Source: Dillenia suffruticosa (taxonomy: Eukaryota > Streptophyta > Magnoliopsida > Dilleniales > Dilleniaceae). Taken from it: a DNA stretch of 64,000 bases. The translations under genes and the position numbers were made by a program. The notes under the pieces are model-generated. The model was given only the letters and a program-made list of their open reading frames with translations, did not search any database and was not told where the DNA came from. The DNA lies in the NCBI GenBank assembly GCA_033439265.1, contig JAVTVX010000004.1, positions 23,879,201 to 23,943,200 of the forward strand, written 5' to 3'. This document shows, one piece after another, positions 21,556 to 36,328 of the stretch. The stretch's first letter is position 1, and each line of letters begins with the position of its first letter.

Positions 21556-24500
21556 CAGGAATTATGCTCCACGACCAAGTTGGACTTTGTTTTCTTCCCT
21601 TCTTTTTCAAACCTTTGCCCTGTGGACTTGTCGGCGAGAATGGGGCAGAAATTGTGTTTGTGGATTGCAATGTGTACATTATTTAGTAGATATATTACTT
21701 TCTAATTAAGTAAATTACTTTTTCATTTTGCCAACCCCTTGAACGGCCAATATTCTTGATTTCCATAGCCAGACACATATACCAACTTCTGTGGATATAG
21801 TGGTCGAATATTAAATACCCTTAATCAAAATTTTAAATTTGAGTATTAAGAATAAAAAAACAGATTTTAGGAGAGTCAACTCCTAATAGACCTTACGGTA
21901 CTTGATTGGATTAGTCGAGATAATCTGGGTATCTGGTGTATACCTCAATAAAAAAAAAAAGCGTCATACATTGAGATCATTGAGCCTGAAGATTTTGCTT
22001 TGAAGGTGAAAAAAGCCCTAGCTTTGACACTCTCACAGACATTCCTTATTAAGCTGTCATTTCATTAGAAAACCTTCTTGTTTCGCTATAACCCTTCAAC
22101 GGATCATATTCCTGCACCAGAAATTTTCATCCAGACCTCCTCAAGCTTCCTGCTTTCTGCATTTAATAGTCCCTTCCATTAGTCCAACATACCATTTATA
22201 GGGTAGTCGCCTCATCCATGCTGCTTTTAAACCCCCCCCCCCCAAAAAAAAATCAATTTTCAAGTTCATGGAATGCAGAGCTCTCAACATGCTCTCAGCT
22301 TCATCCTAATTGACTTTATATGATTCATTTGACGATGATTTTTCAATTTTATCAAAATATTTCTATATAGACTAACGGATAAATCTTTTGATCAAAAACT
22401 CATTTAATCTGTATAATATTACTCTATCTCTATATATATTTAAGTTGAAATTTGAATCCTATTAAGATTATCAAAATCTAACTTTTATGCTTTTCTTAAA
22501 TCACTATTAATTTAAAAAATCTACGTTCTTATCATAAATTAGAGTTTTTTAATACTATCACTCAATCTAAAATTGTAGAAATAGATATTTGATAGATTTT
22601 AATTATTATTGTTATTATTATTACTATTATTATTATTATAAAAAAGGAACTTTTATTTGAATTCTCTATACCCAAAACATTTGCATTTCAGGTTAATTAT
22701 TATTCGGACATTCATCCCTACCACATCTTTAACCAACGCATGGAGTTATATTTTCCCCACCCACCACATGATTTTGTGGGCATTTACATTTGGATTTGAG
22801 AAGTGATACGATTGAGATATTTACCTAATAAAATATATTTCACTGAACAAAAATAAATATATGAAAATGATTTAAAGTGATTCTGATATTATATTGATAT
22901 AGGATTCCGTGGATATATGATTTTACAAAAATGTTAATAGGGTCAACATAATATGCAATTTATGACTTATTACATATACTCAGTATTTTTAGTAATATTA
23001 ACTAGAATACCAGTATACGAGCACAATAACGTGTATTAAAAATAAAAAAAAAAAGGCCAAAGAAATAAATTGCCTTGTTAGTTCTTTTTTTTTTTGATGG
23101 TGTGATTATGCATGAATATGCAAATATAAAGTGAAAATTTTGGTGGGTGTCTACTAATTCTTCATGTCAATTCCAAACATTTCAAGTCATTTGTATTTGG
23201 ACACAGAAGGGAATCCCATGAGTTGCATGCTTTTAATTATTTATTTCTTTTTGTTTTGATTAGACATTTGAATTTTTGCCATTCTTTGTGTTCATCATGA
23301 CGCATATTGACATAGGAGCTTTCTACCCACAGTTCTTTAATAATCGGATATTAATATTTTTAAAATAAAATTTTAAATTCAAATATCGGGTATAAAAAAA
23401 ACAGATATTAAGAAATTTTATTCATTTAAAATTTTAATCTGATTCAAAATAAATTTAATCAGATATAATATAATTATTTGATATCGATTATTTACATAAG
23501 TTTTCGTAGATTTGAGATTCAAGTTTACATTTATAAACACTAACTTTAGAAAAATCATTAGTTGTTATCATTGATTTTCAATGTTTCTCCTTCTATGAAA
23601 TTAAAAAATGATGTGTAAATTGACATGTCAAGGCATAATGAAGACATGTTTCCGCCATAACTTTTATACTTGGTTTCAAAACATCTATGGTTCAATTATC
23701 AATATTTGATATAGATTGTTTACATGAGTTTTTCTAAATTTGAGATTCAAATTTACATTTATAAACACTAATTTTAAAAAAATCATTTGTCACGTTGGTT
23801 GTTATAATTGATTTTCTTTGTTTCTCCTTCTATGAAATTCAAAAATGGCATCTGAATTGACACATCAAGGTATGATCAAGTCATGTTTTCCACCGTAACT
23901 TCTATATTTCTTTTCAAAATATCTATGATTCAATCATCAAGATTTTGAATTGAGCTTATATTCTTGGCTAAAATGTAGAGGGCAGATTCAACTAAAATTA
24001 TTTGAGTTTTTAAGATTAAAAATTATTGATTGGATGATAATATTAATTATTTTTGTAGAGAAATCTTTTTTTTTTTTTTTTGCAAAGTTTTATATTATTT
24101 TTATCAATTTTTTATTTAGGATTATTATAGGCACTCTGGTTTTCGATAATTTCTTATTTTTGTGTTTGTGAATATGATTGAAGGATTAGGTGCCCTTACC
24201 CCCGCCCCGGAGGGGGGGGGGAGCATGCGGTCGAACTTGTATCCTAATAAATGAATGAAAGTATAATTTCGTTCTTAAAATAATAATTCAAAATATATAA
24301 TATATTTTATATTTAATATAAATTTTTTAAATTGCTATTGATACAATTTGGTTTTGATTTGAGCATAATGAAGGGAAATTACAATTTTGGAGATTGCATG
24401 TGTGACTTGGAGGATTTGATGCATCTGTAATTTTCCTGTCATGGTAGGTGGCCAAGGCCATCGATAGCTGGAAGACAAATCAAGAATTATTGAAACATAT

Positions 24501-25584
24501 GTTTGATTAAGAAATTGGATTCATACAAAGCATATCCATAGAAGAATTGTACCTTGTCACGCCTTTTGAAAATCATATAAATGATGAAAATGAGAGAATG
24601 GTGATTATAGACAATAATTGCCTAAAAATTCTCCTCAAATAGTTCGAACGAAAGCTATTTGTTACAGTGTTTCGATCAAACCAACCTAGGTGAAAACCCT
24701 AACCTGTGTTAGCATTGTCCATGATGGTGATTATCGTGTCATAAAAATTTTTCATGAATTTTGACAATGTTGGTGATAATATGTTTGAGTTCAGACTTCT
24801 TGAAAATTGACTAGGTATGAGAGACCAAACTCCTATGGATGTAGTAATAAAACGTTACACTCTTTTAATTATAGATATCAGATTCGAGTCTGAGAATAAA
24901 AAAACGGAATTTAAAAAAATCAATCCCTTAATGAATCTCATAGTGATCAAACCAAATTAATAAGGTAAAATTCGAACATTAATTGATGAAAACTAAAAAA
25001 AAAAAATACTAGATAGAGAGTATTGATCAAGATGGTAATTTGGGAAGTGGGAATAGTGCTGAATTGTCACCTGGACTTACATTCTTAGAAGATGATTTAT
25101 TGCTTAAAAATGGGAAAAATATTCAGTGATGATCCTTTGGAAACCACAGTGGATACGAACACGAAGGTGATATCTTTTCTGGATTTGGAAGACAAACCAA
25201 TGGATGGACTAGTTAGCCAGACCTAGACATAGGCAAGAGACTGGATCTTTGTCTTTCCTATGCCTACTATACTTTAAGGTTCATTAAAAATATTATGCTA
25301 AAAGACTAGTAGCTTAACCAACTATTTGTAGGTTTAATTATAAAACATTATAATCTCTTAATCAAAAATTTGAATTTATACGTTAAAAATAAAAGAACAG
25401 GCGCCAGGAGAGCTATAATATAACATAATTAACAAATGTAAAATATATTCTTATAAGTAAAATCAATTCTTCTATATATTGATTATGTTTGAACATAAAA
25501 TTGAGTATAATAATTATTAAATTAAATTAATTAGATTTTTAAATATAAGTGTTTAGGTTAAAAAAAATGACCGGTTGCTGAAAT

Positions 25585-25730
<146 letters not shown>

Positions 25731-27697
25731 ATCCGATTTGAAGTTTTGCTCCAAAAAAGTGTACAAGAATCAAAGGGGGGCCATGACCTCTGCTTCAAAT
25801 TTTCTAACCGGGATCATGATTCATGAACCTGGGCTGTCAGGGTCATATTTGTCCATTTTCAAGCTCATAAAATAAGAAACGTTATCCATGATGATGACGG
25901 TGACGACGATGACGATAACGATGACGATAATACCAAAGACAATTAATCAAATAGAATAAGTTATTATATCTCTTAACTAAATTTTAAATTATAATTAAGT
26001 GAATAATTTGTTTCCTCACAACTTTTTAATATTTCCAACAAAAATTATTTAATATATCTGCAAGAATTCTCCCAAAAGGCACCGACTTCTAGAAGTGGAA
26101 TTTGCCAGACCCACATTAGATGTCACCCTATTTCCTAGTTCTACCACATTCACTCATAAAATAATTTTGCAAAAGTTAAGATTGGAAATATTTAATTATT
26201 ATTGTGTGGACATTATTTTCTAGTCCTTTGGCATAGCTGTGGACCCCTAATCTTAGAACTTGCTATTCAACAGCAATTCTATGTGTCTATAGTCATGGGC
26301 ATGGTAATTCATATGGAACTCTTGCCCCAAGTCTTGAGGTTTCATGAATCGCATGGGTCTTTGTTTGAAATAACTCATCACTAAAAGTAAACAAAAATGT
26401 TTTAACTTTAGGGACATAGAGTCCTTTAACTGCAATAATGGTTTTTTCATGGGCTAGGAGAGGACAAAGCTTTTTTGAAAATAATAAAATATTAATATCG
26501 AGAAATTTTCGACAATAATGTCGAGTTACATTGTGGTCTTTATCATGGCCAAGAGAGGAGAAAGACTATAATATAGATCAATATAACTCTAATAAACAAA
26601 AGTTTCTCAATATTAATATTTTCTCATTTTTAAATCTTCTCAACACAATAAATTAATTAATATTTACATATTTGATGAATTATTTACTTATTTAATTATA
26701 ATTTTTATTTTCATATTATTTTTTAATTAAAAATTACAATTTGATCATTTTATATTTTATTACAAAATATGATTATTCTATTGTTTCAATAAAATAATTA
26801 ATATTTATATAAAAATTCTTAAATATTTTATATTTACGTATATTTTTACGCTTACATTTCTTTTAATTTTACAAAAAACTATTTTTTCATATCATTTCAT
26901 ATTTATTTCTATTTCTTCATTTTTGTTTCTCCTTTTCTATTTCCACGCAACTAAGACCAGCGCTCCTTAAGATTATAATTTAATATACATATTATATTTC
27001 ACCCATCTCCATTATAAAATAGCTTTGCAAATGCGTACATAACCCATATACCTGTGCTTAACAAATCAAAAATAAAATTTGTCACCTCCTTTAATTAAGT
27101 AAACATTTTAAAATAATCTTAGATATCGAAACTAAATCCAAAATTTATTAAGAGAAAAAATAAATTACATTACGCTTGTGTGAAAAGGTTAAAAAGTTAA
27201 ATCTCATTTTTATAAGACTGAGGTTAAATATAAATTAAGAACACTTAATTGATATAGTGATTCGATATTGATAATTTTTTAAAAGAGTCTCGATCAAACG
27301 ATCAATAAAATTTTCAAAAGCCCCTTTGACACGATAGTCGCCTCATCCATACTACTTTAAACCCCCCCCCAAAAAAAAATTCAAATTCATGGAATGCAGA
27401 GCTCTCAACATGCTCTCAGCTTCATCCTAATTGATTTGATAATGATTTTTCAATTTGATCAAAATATAGACTAACGGATAAATCTTTGATCAAAAACTAA
27501 TTTAATCCGTATAATATTACTCTATCTCTATATATGTATTTTAGTTGAAATTTCAATACTATTAAGATTATCAAAATCTAACTTTTATACTTTACTTGAA
27601 TCACCATTAATTTCAAAAATCTGCATTCTAATCATAAATTAGAGTTTTCTAATACTATCGCTCAATCTAAAATTGTAGAAATAGAAATTCGATAGAC

Positions 27698-27728
<31 letters not shown>

Positions 27729-28328
27729 TAAAAGGAACTTTTATTTGAATTCTCTACCACATCTTAAACCAACGCATGGAGATACATTTTCCCCACCCCA
27801 CCACATAGTTTTGTGGGCATTTTCATTTGGATTTGAGAAGTGGTACGATGGAGACATTTACCTAATTAATTATATTTTGTCAAATAAAAATAAATATACG
27901 AAAAGTTTTAATTTTTAAAACTTTAATTGATTTGAATTAAATCTAATCATATTTAATATAATTATCGAGAATAACGATAATTTATAAAAAATAATAATAA
28001 TAATAGTACGATGTCACGAGCTGCACATTGTGTGTAGTATCTGTTAATGTGCTAAAAAAATTTTGCTCAAAATTTAAATTTTTTATGTATCAAAACCCAT
28101 AAAAATCCAAGAAGGTGGGGCTCAACATCATTACACCTGGTTGTATTCAAATTTCCTTTGAACAGCGCCTATAAAGACCAGCCGAAAAAGAAAAAGGACA
28201 TCAATGATTGAAGTCCATGCGTACACATGTTAGCTTAATCATACTCCAATTTCCAAATATTTACATCTCAAGATTTCCCAAACCCGCACAAGTACTCAAA
28301 TAAGTTATTTCATTATCATCATCAATCA

Positions 28329-29920
28329 TCAATCCACTAGCCATTGAAGATCATCCGGAAACTCAAGGCTTTGATCATCACCATCATCATTGGCAGACAC
28401 AGACACTTGGTTGCTCCTATTAATCTCAATTTTGTCACCATTTCCTTGAATTTCATTACTAAATTCACCAAACTGCGAAAATTCTCCCTTGAAGAAATCT
28501 GATAAAAAATCATCTCCGATTTCAAAATCCATACTAAAGTCCAGATGATGATTCTCAGAGCCGTCTACTTCATGGCAACTGGAGAGTCCTTCATCAATAG
28601 CAGGCCTTGGCTTAATGTCTAGTAATGACTCTGTGCTTGGTCCCCCACTGTCCTGATTAATGACTACCTGAGAGCACTTGGTTGCTTTGGTACGGACAAC
28701 ACATGATCCCATGTTTCTGGACATGGGATTGAAGGTCAGATTTGGCCCCTCCTTAGCTTGCCGGATATGTCTTGAATGGCCTTGAAATTTTTTCCCAATA
28801 TTGGTATTCCAATAATTTTTTATTTCATTGTCTGTTCGCCCCGGAAGCCTTCCGGCTATGAGCGACCATCTTCAAAAATATAAATAAATAAAGTTAGATA
28901 CTTTACATGTTCCATAACTCAACACATTTACAACATTTTATAATGCAACATGAATTTTCAACTTTTGATGGGCAATAATGTGTAGACCAAAAGGTGTGTA
29001 CTAGGTGGGGGAAAAAGTTTATTCCTTATAATACGCCTTTTTTCATTATGCATTTTTTAACTTTGACAACAAAATTATACTAGACAAAGGGGCGAAGGTA
29101 TTCCTCTCTAAAATTATATTTATTTATCTAAAAATTGTGATAAAACATTTTATATAAACATCTATTTGGTCGAGTAGCTGGAAATTGATATTTTTAGGCT
29201 AGTTCTCAGGTTCAGAGTTTTGTGTATGACAAAGGCAGGAGTTTTGTTTCTTAAAAGTTTAACTTGATTCGAACTATATTTAACGGATTTTACGTAGTTC
29301 GATTTTTTAAAAAAAAATAATAAATGTATGTTATAGTTTGACTCTGTAGTATAGATTTCTTCCTGACTAGTTATAAATTATGTTTTTGTTATTTGTTACA
29401 TGGATATCCAATAATCGATTTTTAGGTACCATGCAAATTGAGATTAATTAAATGATATCTTACTTTGGAAGAATAGAAATTGAATGTGTCTCACTTTTCA
29501 ATATTAGGAAATTGTGCACACAAAATTTATAGAATTGGAAAGTACCTATTTCCAAGGAGTTTGTGAAGCCTTATTATGAGATCCTCTTCATCATCAGTTA
29601 TGTTTCCTCTCTTGATGTCTGGTCTAAGGTAGTTTAGCCATCGAAGCCTGCAACTCTTTCCACATCTCTTGAGTCCTGCAAGAATTTTTGAAGGATTTCT
29701 AATTGAATATAATTTGAAAAGCTCAGATGACTTGCGATCATGTTAAACTGTGAAATTAAGCTTGCAAATTCAATCCTGGGAACTAACCTGCTTTCTTAGG
29801 AAGGTTTCTCCATTTCCCTTCTCCATGTATTTTGATGTAGTCTGTAAGGATCTTGTCTTCAATTGCGGTCCATGCTCCTCTATTCAATCCCTCCTTAGCA
29901 CAGCAAGGACTTCTGCCCAT
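28329..29920 (-). CDS. MYB-3: intact TT2/MYB123-type R2R3-MYB transcription factor
   Basis: Exons on the minus strand: 29920-29788 (133 bp), 29675-29546 (130 bp), 28869-28329 (541 bp), with GT-AG introns of 112 and 676 bp; 804 nt, 267 residues. The R2 repeat (about residues 13-63) and R3 repeat (about 66-114) carry the regular Trp spacing, with Ile in place of the first Trp of R3. The R3 signature for pairing with R-like bHLH proteins is complete: D-L-x2-R-x3-L-x6-L-x3-R in [20 protein letters not shown]. After the Myb domain, VVRTKATKC matches the subgroup 5 motif of TT2-like proteins, and the acidic C-terminus ends [10 protein letters not shown], a likely activation region. By family this would act in the nucleus with bHLH and WD40 partners to switch on proanthocyanidin genes such as ANR. 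It is the only complete copy in the window. The subgroup call rests on motifs, not on a tree. Confidence 0.95.
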
Positions 29921-29971
29921 TCTCTCTCTCACTTTCTCTAAAGAGACAAGGGTGTTAGTGTATGATGTGCT

Positions 29972-29974
<3 letters not shown>

Positions 29975-30031
<57 letters not shown>
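29975..30031. repeat. (GA)n in MYB-3 5' leader
   Basis: About 28 GA repeats between the TATA box and the ATG, read as CT on the gene strand. Confidence 0.95.
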
Positions 30032-30068
30032 CACACTCGTTCTTTGGTGTTTGGTAGTTGTGGTATGG

Positions 30069-30076
30069 TATTTATA
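30069..30076 (-). promoter_or_regulatory. TATA box of MYB-3
   Basis: TATAAATA on the minus strand, about 150 bp upstream of the ATG. The MYB-3 promoter lacks the SINE insertions seen in the MYB-1 and MYB-2 promoters. Confidence 0.7.
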
Positions 30077-33000
30077 TTACTAGGTTGAAGGGGCCAGAGA
30101 TCTAGGAAGTTTCATTCTTAAAAATGCTAAAGAGAATCTTTTCAAATTTTGTGTCTTGGTTGCATGTGCTCGCTTTTTTGAAGTTTAAAAAGATTTGACA
30201 TTTGATTGGCTTTCCTCACATAATCTAGTTTTTTAAAAAAATAGGGATATCTCTTATGGTTAGAATTTTGGCCATGACTCGGGATATGACAGTGTAAAGT
30301 TCCGTTAGATAATTAATAATATTAGATAAATCAAATAAATTATGAATAATTCTAGGAAACAGCTATTTTCGTATCTTGATCTGATTCTTAATTAGATCAT
30401 TCGTATGTTTTTAAATTATTCAAATAAACATTTGATTTAGAGTCGGTTAAAATGCATAGACATGAATACTCATCTAAAATTTAATCTATTCAATCGAACT
30501 GCATCTTAGGTGCAAATTCAGAGTCTGGAAATAGTAGTTTTCTTTATGTAAACAATCATTATCTAACCTCGACATGCATAATAAATTGATTACAAAAGTA
30601 GTGATGATGATGAGAGGTCATTAGACCTTTCAAACTTTTACAATGGAGGCTTTCGTATGGTTGTGTTTTTTATTTTTTTTAAGGACAAGAGGATGGCATT
30701 ATTATTGGGGGGGGGGGGCGTATATTTTCACCTGCCCTTCATAAGGGTAGTTCTTGGTTCTTCTCAAGCTAACTTTCTAAAACATGAACTTGAAAGTTTG
30801 TTGGCAACTGTAAGAACCATCCAGTGAGGGGAAGGAAAACAAATGATGTCCAACAAGGACGGAGCATCCTTGTGTTGCACACGCAAAAGTATAACAAAAG
30901 GGCCGATGGACATTCATTAACATGCGAGTTGCAAACCACACACGTTTTTTTAATCTTAACTCTCTCTCTCCCTCTCTCTCTCTCTCTTCACGTGGACGTG
31001 GAAATTTGTCATGTTGCAAAGTAGAAAGCCTGTGACATTTTTAACCCCAATAGGCTTTCATAAAAAAATCACCTTGGACCCTATTTTTTACCCCACTTGC
31101 ATTTGGTGTTACTTAATCCAACTTGTAGATTCACTTGAAAAAAGGAAGTAGGTGTTATGTTAAAAGTTTTTACACCCCGGTAAAACCCTAATTTTGAAAT
31201 TAAAATATAATTAACTTTTATGTTTAATAATTTTTAAATTATTCACGGTAAAGAAGGACTTTGATGGTGATGTATAAAGATTATGATGTACGGAAACTTC
31301 TGAGTACTATTGTTTTCTCGTTTTCGAAGCGTTTTCCGTCTCCAAAACGTTTTCACATGTTAAATTAATTAATATTTTTACAAAAATCCTTATATTTTTT
31401 ATATTTACGTATTTTTTCATATTTAATGAATTATTTATTTATTTAATCATAAATTTTATTTTTATATTATTTATCTTATATTTAATAATTATATATTTGA
31501 TTATTTTTTATTTTTATTATAAAATATAGTTATTCTATTATTTTTGGAAAATAATTAATATTTATATAAAAATCCTTATATTTTTTATATTTACATATTT
31601 ATCCACATTTCCGTTTCATATATTTTTTTAAAATATCGTTTTATCGTATCGTTTCGTATTCGTTTTTGTTTCACCATTACTGTGCAACATAGTATAAAGA
31701 TACCCTGACCGGTCAAGAGTCGATAGAAAATAATTTGAAAGTTACCAAAAATATGAATTGTCTTATATTTCCAAATTCAAATTTGGATTTTGTGACAGTT
31801 ACGAGTACTAATATTTTTTAAATAAAATTTTGAGATTGATTTTTATATATAACAAATATATACGTTAAAAAAGTTTAACTTTTTAAGAATGTAACCCGAT
31901 TCGAATTGAATTTAATCAGTCTTAATATGATTACTAAATATCGATAATTTATATCAAATAAAATAAAATATATATAGATAATAACAACAATAATCAAGTC
32001 CGTATCCCATTAAAGAGGTTAGCTATATGGATTATCGTACCTTATTTCATATGAATTCCACTAAGTTGAAAAATATATAAGAACAAGAATAAGGAAAAAG
32101 GGTGAGATGGAAAAGACATGGATCTAGAAGGCATGTGCGCAGGCACTAATTACTGAGGTGGTGTCAATTTTGGGACGGTACTTTTGGTGAATTCTGCAGT
32201 TATGTATTTCCGGCATGTTCACGTGACCTCGGTCTCTGGTGATTTCCATTCCTCCACGGAAATACACTTACAGAGCCATTACTCTTCCGACAATTATTGT
32301 ACTAAAAAACAATGCGATTATTCTTTTATTTTTTAATATAAAAAGTAATCTTATTTTTTAAAACATAATTATTATTTAATATATGATTTTATTATCATAA
32401 TCTTATTAAAATATTTACATAATTACGTGTTATGAGTTATAACTTTGATCATTCAGATAAAAAGTGTAAATTATTCTTTTATTTTTTAATATAAAAAGTA
32501 ACAGATCCATTTTATTATTAAAAGCGAGATCAGGATAAAGGGAGATAGAAAAAAGGAGACTTTATTTTTTTTGTATTTTTCCCCTTTAAAATAAATTTCT
32601 AACTTTATTTATATTTAGCCCCCTTTTCCTGAAATTAACAAGGCAATCAAACCATAAAAATTTGTTCAATTTTACAAGTTTATGAGTAGTGATCCCAAAC
32701 AAGACAAAACCTCAATAAGGGTGTCAGATGTTCTAATTTCATTAGGGCCCCAATGGCTGCCCTGACGAGTGTGTGAGATGTTCTAAATTCATTAGGGCCC
32801 CAATGGCAGACGCCATCAGTTATCAAAGTCAATATGCTTCGCTTTTATCTTGGCTGCCGCAGCCCCACCCCCTACTCCTAGCGCCCAAAGATAATCGTCT
32901 GTGGCCCATGTCACTAGTTTTGTGCTTTCAAATTCTGAACTACCCTCTTAAACAACTCAATAGCAAACATATCCTATCATCATGATTTAATCAATATCAA

Positions 33001-33850
33001 ATAATGATAATTTACTATTTTTATTAAAAATTACTTTTACCTGTTGAGAAATGATTAAAGAGGGATAAGAGTATTGGGATACCCTATTGCCCCTTATCAA
33101 AACATATTTTCAAAAGTATCTTTTATAAAAAACTTTAGAGTAAGCTTCCCCACCCCCCCCCCTCCCTCCCAATTGAAAGTTCATTTTGACTAGTTGTTGA
33201 CAACAATTACTAGTAACCATAATCTTTGGTTAGAGAAAGAAGGGTCCTTGCTGCTACCGCTTGTTAGAGTTATCTGTGAGATGGAGACATGAGTTTGTGG
33301 AAATCTAGGTGCAGTTGAGACATAATTTATATATTTCGTAAATGTATGCGTATTTATTTTGTATGATCCTCCATGAGTGAGAGTGAGATCAGAGATGAGT
33401 AGAGCATCGACCTTCCTTTCCTGTTATGTTACATCATCTTACATATGGAGTCTAGAAAACAATCCCTTTCATCCTTTGTTTGAATCTACATGTAATGAAC
33501 AGTCACCTCAATATCTTCCAGATAGTTTACTTCCTCTCCCTCTCCCTCTCCCTCTCTCTCTCCCTCTCTCTCAATACATATATATCTTGACTACAAGAAA
33601 AAATATTTTTAAGTAACATAATGTTATTATTTTGTTTATATATCGAATAAATTTTCGAATTGTAATGCATGAATTGCAAGTGATATTTAAAATAATAATA
33701 ATAATAATAAATTAAGCATGGGTGAAGGGACAAGACATTGACAAAATGGCAAGGAAGAGAGGCAGTTGAATTATGTGATATCGACTTAGTTTGAGCTGAC
33801 AACAAAAGCCATTATAGTCAAATTAAGTGAACCTAATTCCGGGTGAATCT

Positions 33851-33880
33851 ACTAACCCTAACCTTAACCCTAACCCTAAA
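33851..33880. repeat. Short telomere-like CCCTAA repeats
   Basis: Four adjacent units of the type AACCCT/AACCTT are followed by CCCTAAA. It is too short to be a telomere remnant with confidence; telo-box-like motifs also occur in plant promoters, but no gene follows here. Confidence 0.4.
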
Positions 33881-34514
33881 TTAAATACTAAAGAAACATT
33901 AGTTTTAGTTGCCCTCTACACCTAATCCCATAATCCCATATTAGATTTTTAGACTCAATCCCTATATTTAATAGACCAAAGATGTTTTGCATATTTATTA
34001 AGCAAGCACAAGCATACCGTTTTCTTTTGCGTTCGGTTTTAATAAAATCTTAATTACAATATTAAAAATATAAATAATTTTCTTTTAAGTTACATAAGAT
34101 GATCAAAGGGCCTTGATCAAAAATAGACCCACATGACAACAATTCATATAATGCTAATATGGTCATTTTTAGACTCTTCTAAATGAAAATAATTTTACAT
34201 AGAAATTATTTATATTTTTAACATCACAATTATAGCCGAGTGTCTCTCCTATGTATAATTTGATTCAAAATCGATTATATTCGGCCCGTGACATCTTCGA
34301 TCTTTTCTAATTTAATCATAATTAACTTGAAATTAGGAAGTGCATTTAGGACCACCCTAAAAGTTTTGCCAGGTGCTCTTACTAAAAATTAAAAAATACA
34401 TGTTAGGGAAAAAAAAAAGAGAAAAAAGAAAAGAACTTTCAAATCGAGTGATAATAGAGAGATCATAATTTACGTTATCAAATTCTTTTGGGTCGTTATC
34501 AAATTCTTTTAAGT

Positions 34515-34680
34515 TGAGTAATCAGACACTTTATCTACTTAATCAGAGATTGTAAGTTCGAGTTTTGAGAATAGTAAAAAAGGATATGAGAGAATTAATC
34601 TTTAAAATGAATCTCATAATATTTAAATCGAATTAATCAGATAAAAATTAGATATCAATAATGAAAAAAAAAATCATAGC
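34515..34680 (+). mobile_element. SINE-like relic
   Basis: A tRNA-like head with AAGTTCGAGTTTTG as B-box, A-rich middle and a tail (GATATCAATAATG then A-rich) like the other members. Boundaries approximate; no target duplication found. Confidence 0.5.
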
Positions 34681-34938
34681 TTTCGTTTGGTTTGAGTATA
34701 AGATTTACATACCAAGTCAAAAATTGAATTGTTCAATTTTCCATATTCGAACGCACTGCCCCCACAAAGAGCCATATGATGTGATGTAAATTTGCTTGTA
34801 ATTTTCTATGGTTGTCTGAAGGATAAAAGTCCAATTAAAGGCCACCAATTAAGACCCGAGTACCATTGCTTTACACGTGTGTCCTTCCATCGACCCAAAT
34901 GGTAATGAGATGGAGACGAATCAATCTCTCCGGTTTGG

Positions 34939-34973
<35 letters not shown>

Positions 34974-36293
34974 CCTCGCATTTTGGTTAAGAAAATGCAT
35001 TTTCTTCTTTAATTGAAGGTTGGAATCACTCAAATTTATTAGTATGGATGGAATGGATAACTTCGTTCATTAATTAGATTCAAAATTTAATTTCTTTGGA
35101 TATAAAAAAATAATATTGAGAGACTCGTCTCCAAAAATAAGCTTTGCAGTGATCGATTCAGATAAATCAGAACGAAACTCTAAATATTAAGTTGTGGTCA
35201 ATCCAAATTATAAAAAAAGGTTGGAATCGACAAATCTATGTATCAACTTGTCGTAATTTATTAACTAATGCTAATTTTTTTAAAATTTAAATAATTTTAA
35301 ATTAATTAAAATATTTTTTAATAATACAATAATCAAACCTTTATCATATTTGATGAGATCGGTTATATAAATTCTTCTATATTATTTTATTCTATTTTAT
35401 ATCATATATTTATTAATATGATATCTTCAAAAGAACAGTTTAATGATACAAACTTTCTTTCTAACTTGGTGATTTCAGGTTTAAAGTTTTGTATAATCAA
35501 AAAAATACTCACTAATATGATTATTTTCTTTATATAATAACAATAATCATATTTTTATTCTACTAAAAGGAGTCGACAATACTAAAACAAATTCAAACGT
35601 GGTCATTTAATCATTTCTCGTATATCTTTTACAAAATCTACGAAGAAATAAGTATTTTGCGCTTTTGCATTATTTTATGCATTTAACTTTCCTTAATTTT
35701 TATTTTTATTTTTTCGGAATAATAGAGTAAATATTAGTTTCAAATGTACATATGACAGCTAAATGATATTGTTGTGTGTATAAAACCGAAATTTTTAATG
35801 ATTACCAATCAAGATTCGTACAATTAGTTGAGAAGGCATCCTTTTGCACTTTTCTGTTTATTTAAGAAAGTAGAAGTACTATTGTTGGAACCTTGAAGGA
35901 AACAAGAGATCTGCTCGATCCAATGAAGCAACTGCACGAACATCATCTAATTGTCCGTGAACTAATAATGAGTTGTTCTTCTCTCTCTCTCCCTCTCTCT
36001 CTCGTATGCAAGAAGACAACGCTTGATGAACCCTACACTCGTGCGATCTGCCTATATATTAATGGAAAAGACGTAATTTTAAAAATAAAAAAAAAAAAAA
36101 CCTATATCAAAAAAACTCTTCAAATCTAACGATAAATTAAATCAGATTAATTAAAATATAAATTCAAATATTAATTGACCAAGTATAAAAAAATGATTTA
36201 TTGTTGGGATCCCAATTTCACCACAAAATCAGCATAATGAGATAAATAGCTACGATTAAAAAAATATGATAATCAAAATCAAATTAATTATTA

Positions 36294-36328
<35 letters not shown>

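Larger units (their letters stand above)
15246..22855. repeat. Tandem segmental duplication, unit B
   Basis: Starts in MYB-2 exon 1 and follows unit A in order through the promoter region and intergenic sequence to just past the poly-C/poly-A junction (22231) and the block that in unit C precedes the MYB 3' end (compare 22640-22850 with 27720-27890). It then jumps to sequence equivalent to position about 1145 of unit A, so the expected MYB gene and about 1.1 kb of promoter are missing. The junction is near 22,855 within the short similarity ATTTAAAGTGA. Confidence 0.8.
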
